Shown: one piece after another, positions 63,697 through 64,000 of the stretch
Position numbering within the stretch: the first letter of the stretch is position 1
Layout of the letters: each line of letters starts with the position of its first letter
DNA from: Abiotrophia defectiva ATCC 49176
GTDB taxonomy: Bacteria > Bacillota > Bacilli > Lactobacillales > Aerococcaceae
Reading direction: 5' to 3'
NCBI RefSeq assembly: GCF_037041345.1
Contig: NZ_CP146287.1
Location: 1,863,501 to 1,927,500 of the forward strand
DNA: 64,000 nt
Notes under the pieces: generated by a model
Told to the model about the DNA's origin: nothing
Seen by the model: only the letters and a program-made list of their open reading frames with translations
Databases searched by the model: none
Program-made: the position numbers and the translations under genes

Positions 63697-64000
63697 TAGA
63701 TCACCTCGATTGATCCACCAGCTGCAGTAATTGCTTGCTCTGCACCTTTAGAGAATTTGGCTGCTTGAACAGTTAATTTTCTTTCAAGTTGACCATTACC
63801 TAAGATTTTTACTCCTGATAATTCTTTCTTAACGACACCTGCTTCAACTAAGAGAGCTGGTGTAACTGTCGTACCGTCTTCGAAGCGGTTGAGAGCTTCC
63901 AAGTTAACGACTGCATATTCTTTACGGTTGATGTTGTTGAATCCACGTTTTGGTAAACGACGGAACAATTGAGTTTGTCCACCTTCGAAACCTAAACGTA
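63696..64000 (-). CDS. rplO: 50S ribosomal protein L15, C-terminal part
   Basis: The reading frame is open to the window edge and reads [38 protein letters not shown] and ends AAGGSIEVI, the C-terminal two-thirds of L15. The start lies outside the window. Confidence 0.95.
   Translation of the reverse strand, partial: RLGFEGGQTQLFRRLPKRGFNNINRKEYAVVNLEALNRFEDGTTVTPALLVEAGVVKKELSGVKILGNGQLERKLTVQAAKFSKGAEQAITAAGGSIEVI

Overview
The window looks like a chromosomal segment of a Gram-positive Lactobacillales bacterium. The evidence is the gene order of the ribosomal operon end (rplO-secY-adk-infA-rpmJ-rpsM-rpsK-rpoA-rplQ followed by ecfA1-ecfA2-ecfT-truA), strong AGGAGG-type ribosome binding sites, a QueT transporter under a preQ1-II riboswitch, a fused GlnH-GlnP protein, an Rgg-type regulator and an EcsAB pair. 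Base composition is moderate, with one clearly more AT-rich islet. An Aerococcaceae-like genus such as Abiotrophia would fit, but that is inference and I cannot fix the species. Almost every gene is on the minus strand; only about 37.1-41.8 kb runs on the plus strand.

Layout. 1-2.5 kb: start of a Na/Pi cotransporter gene, then a PTS EIIC-like gene with panE. 2.5-20.9 kb: a 9.17 kb segment present twice in direct tandem (2546-11716 and 11717-20894). It carries yidD, a VTT-domain membrane protein, an M24 peptidase, a TPP-riboswitch-controlled thiamine-precursor transporter with a co-transcribed amidase, a small membrane protein, a CBS-ACT protein and livF/livG. The left copy has seven single-base deletions, all in its last 1.3 kb, and is probably either very recent or an assembly artefact. 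19-24 kb: the branched-chain amino-acid transporter operon livJHMGF plus the CBS-ACT gene. 24.8-28.9 kb: sucrose locus scrR-scrA-scrB with operators and a cre-like site. 29.7-31.3 kb: a secreted beta-helix-like carbohydrate-binding protein. 31.8-35.7 kb: ecsB, ecsA, coaBC and a flavodoxin-fold oxidoreductase. 36.4-39.4 kb: queT, a nucleoside deoxyribosyltransferase and an ABC-F ATPase. 39.4-43.9 kb: an AT-rich islet with an Rgg regulator, an MFS exporter and an ABC half-transporter bracketed by a 74-75 bp direct repeat. 44-49.5 kb: a membrane-anchored beta-lactamase-fold protein, a partner of unknown function, glnQ, glnHP and a GNAT acetyltransferase. 49.6-55.4 kb: oligopeptide transporter oppABCDF. 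55.5-64 kb: truA, the ECF vitamin-transport module and the ribosomal/secY operon.

The most unusual content is a family of 38-nt nested hairpins in three tandem arrays (four, three and six units, about 82-bp period) in spacers between a gene terminator and the next promoter. The hairpin sequence is shared by all arrays and shows compensatory base changes, but the DNA between units is similar only within an array. Two arrays lie beside a second intergenic element, a 31-bp palindrome with a conserved tail, which occurs a third time inverted near 46.6 kb. I do not recognise either family.

Functionally the window is dominated by uptake: branched-chain amino acids, glutamine-type amino acids, oligopeptides, sucrose, thiamine precursor, queuosine precursor and ECF vitamins. 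This suits an auxotrophic host-associated lifestyle. The free-standing binding proteins (LivJ, ThiY, OppA) all lack a lipobox cysteine, which is odd for a Gram-positive.
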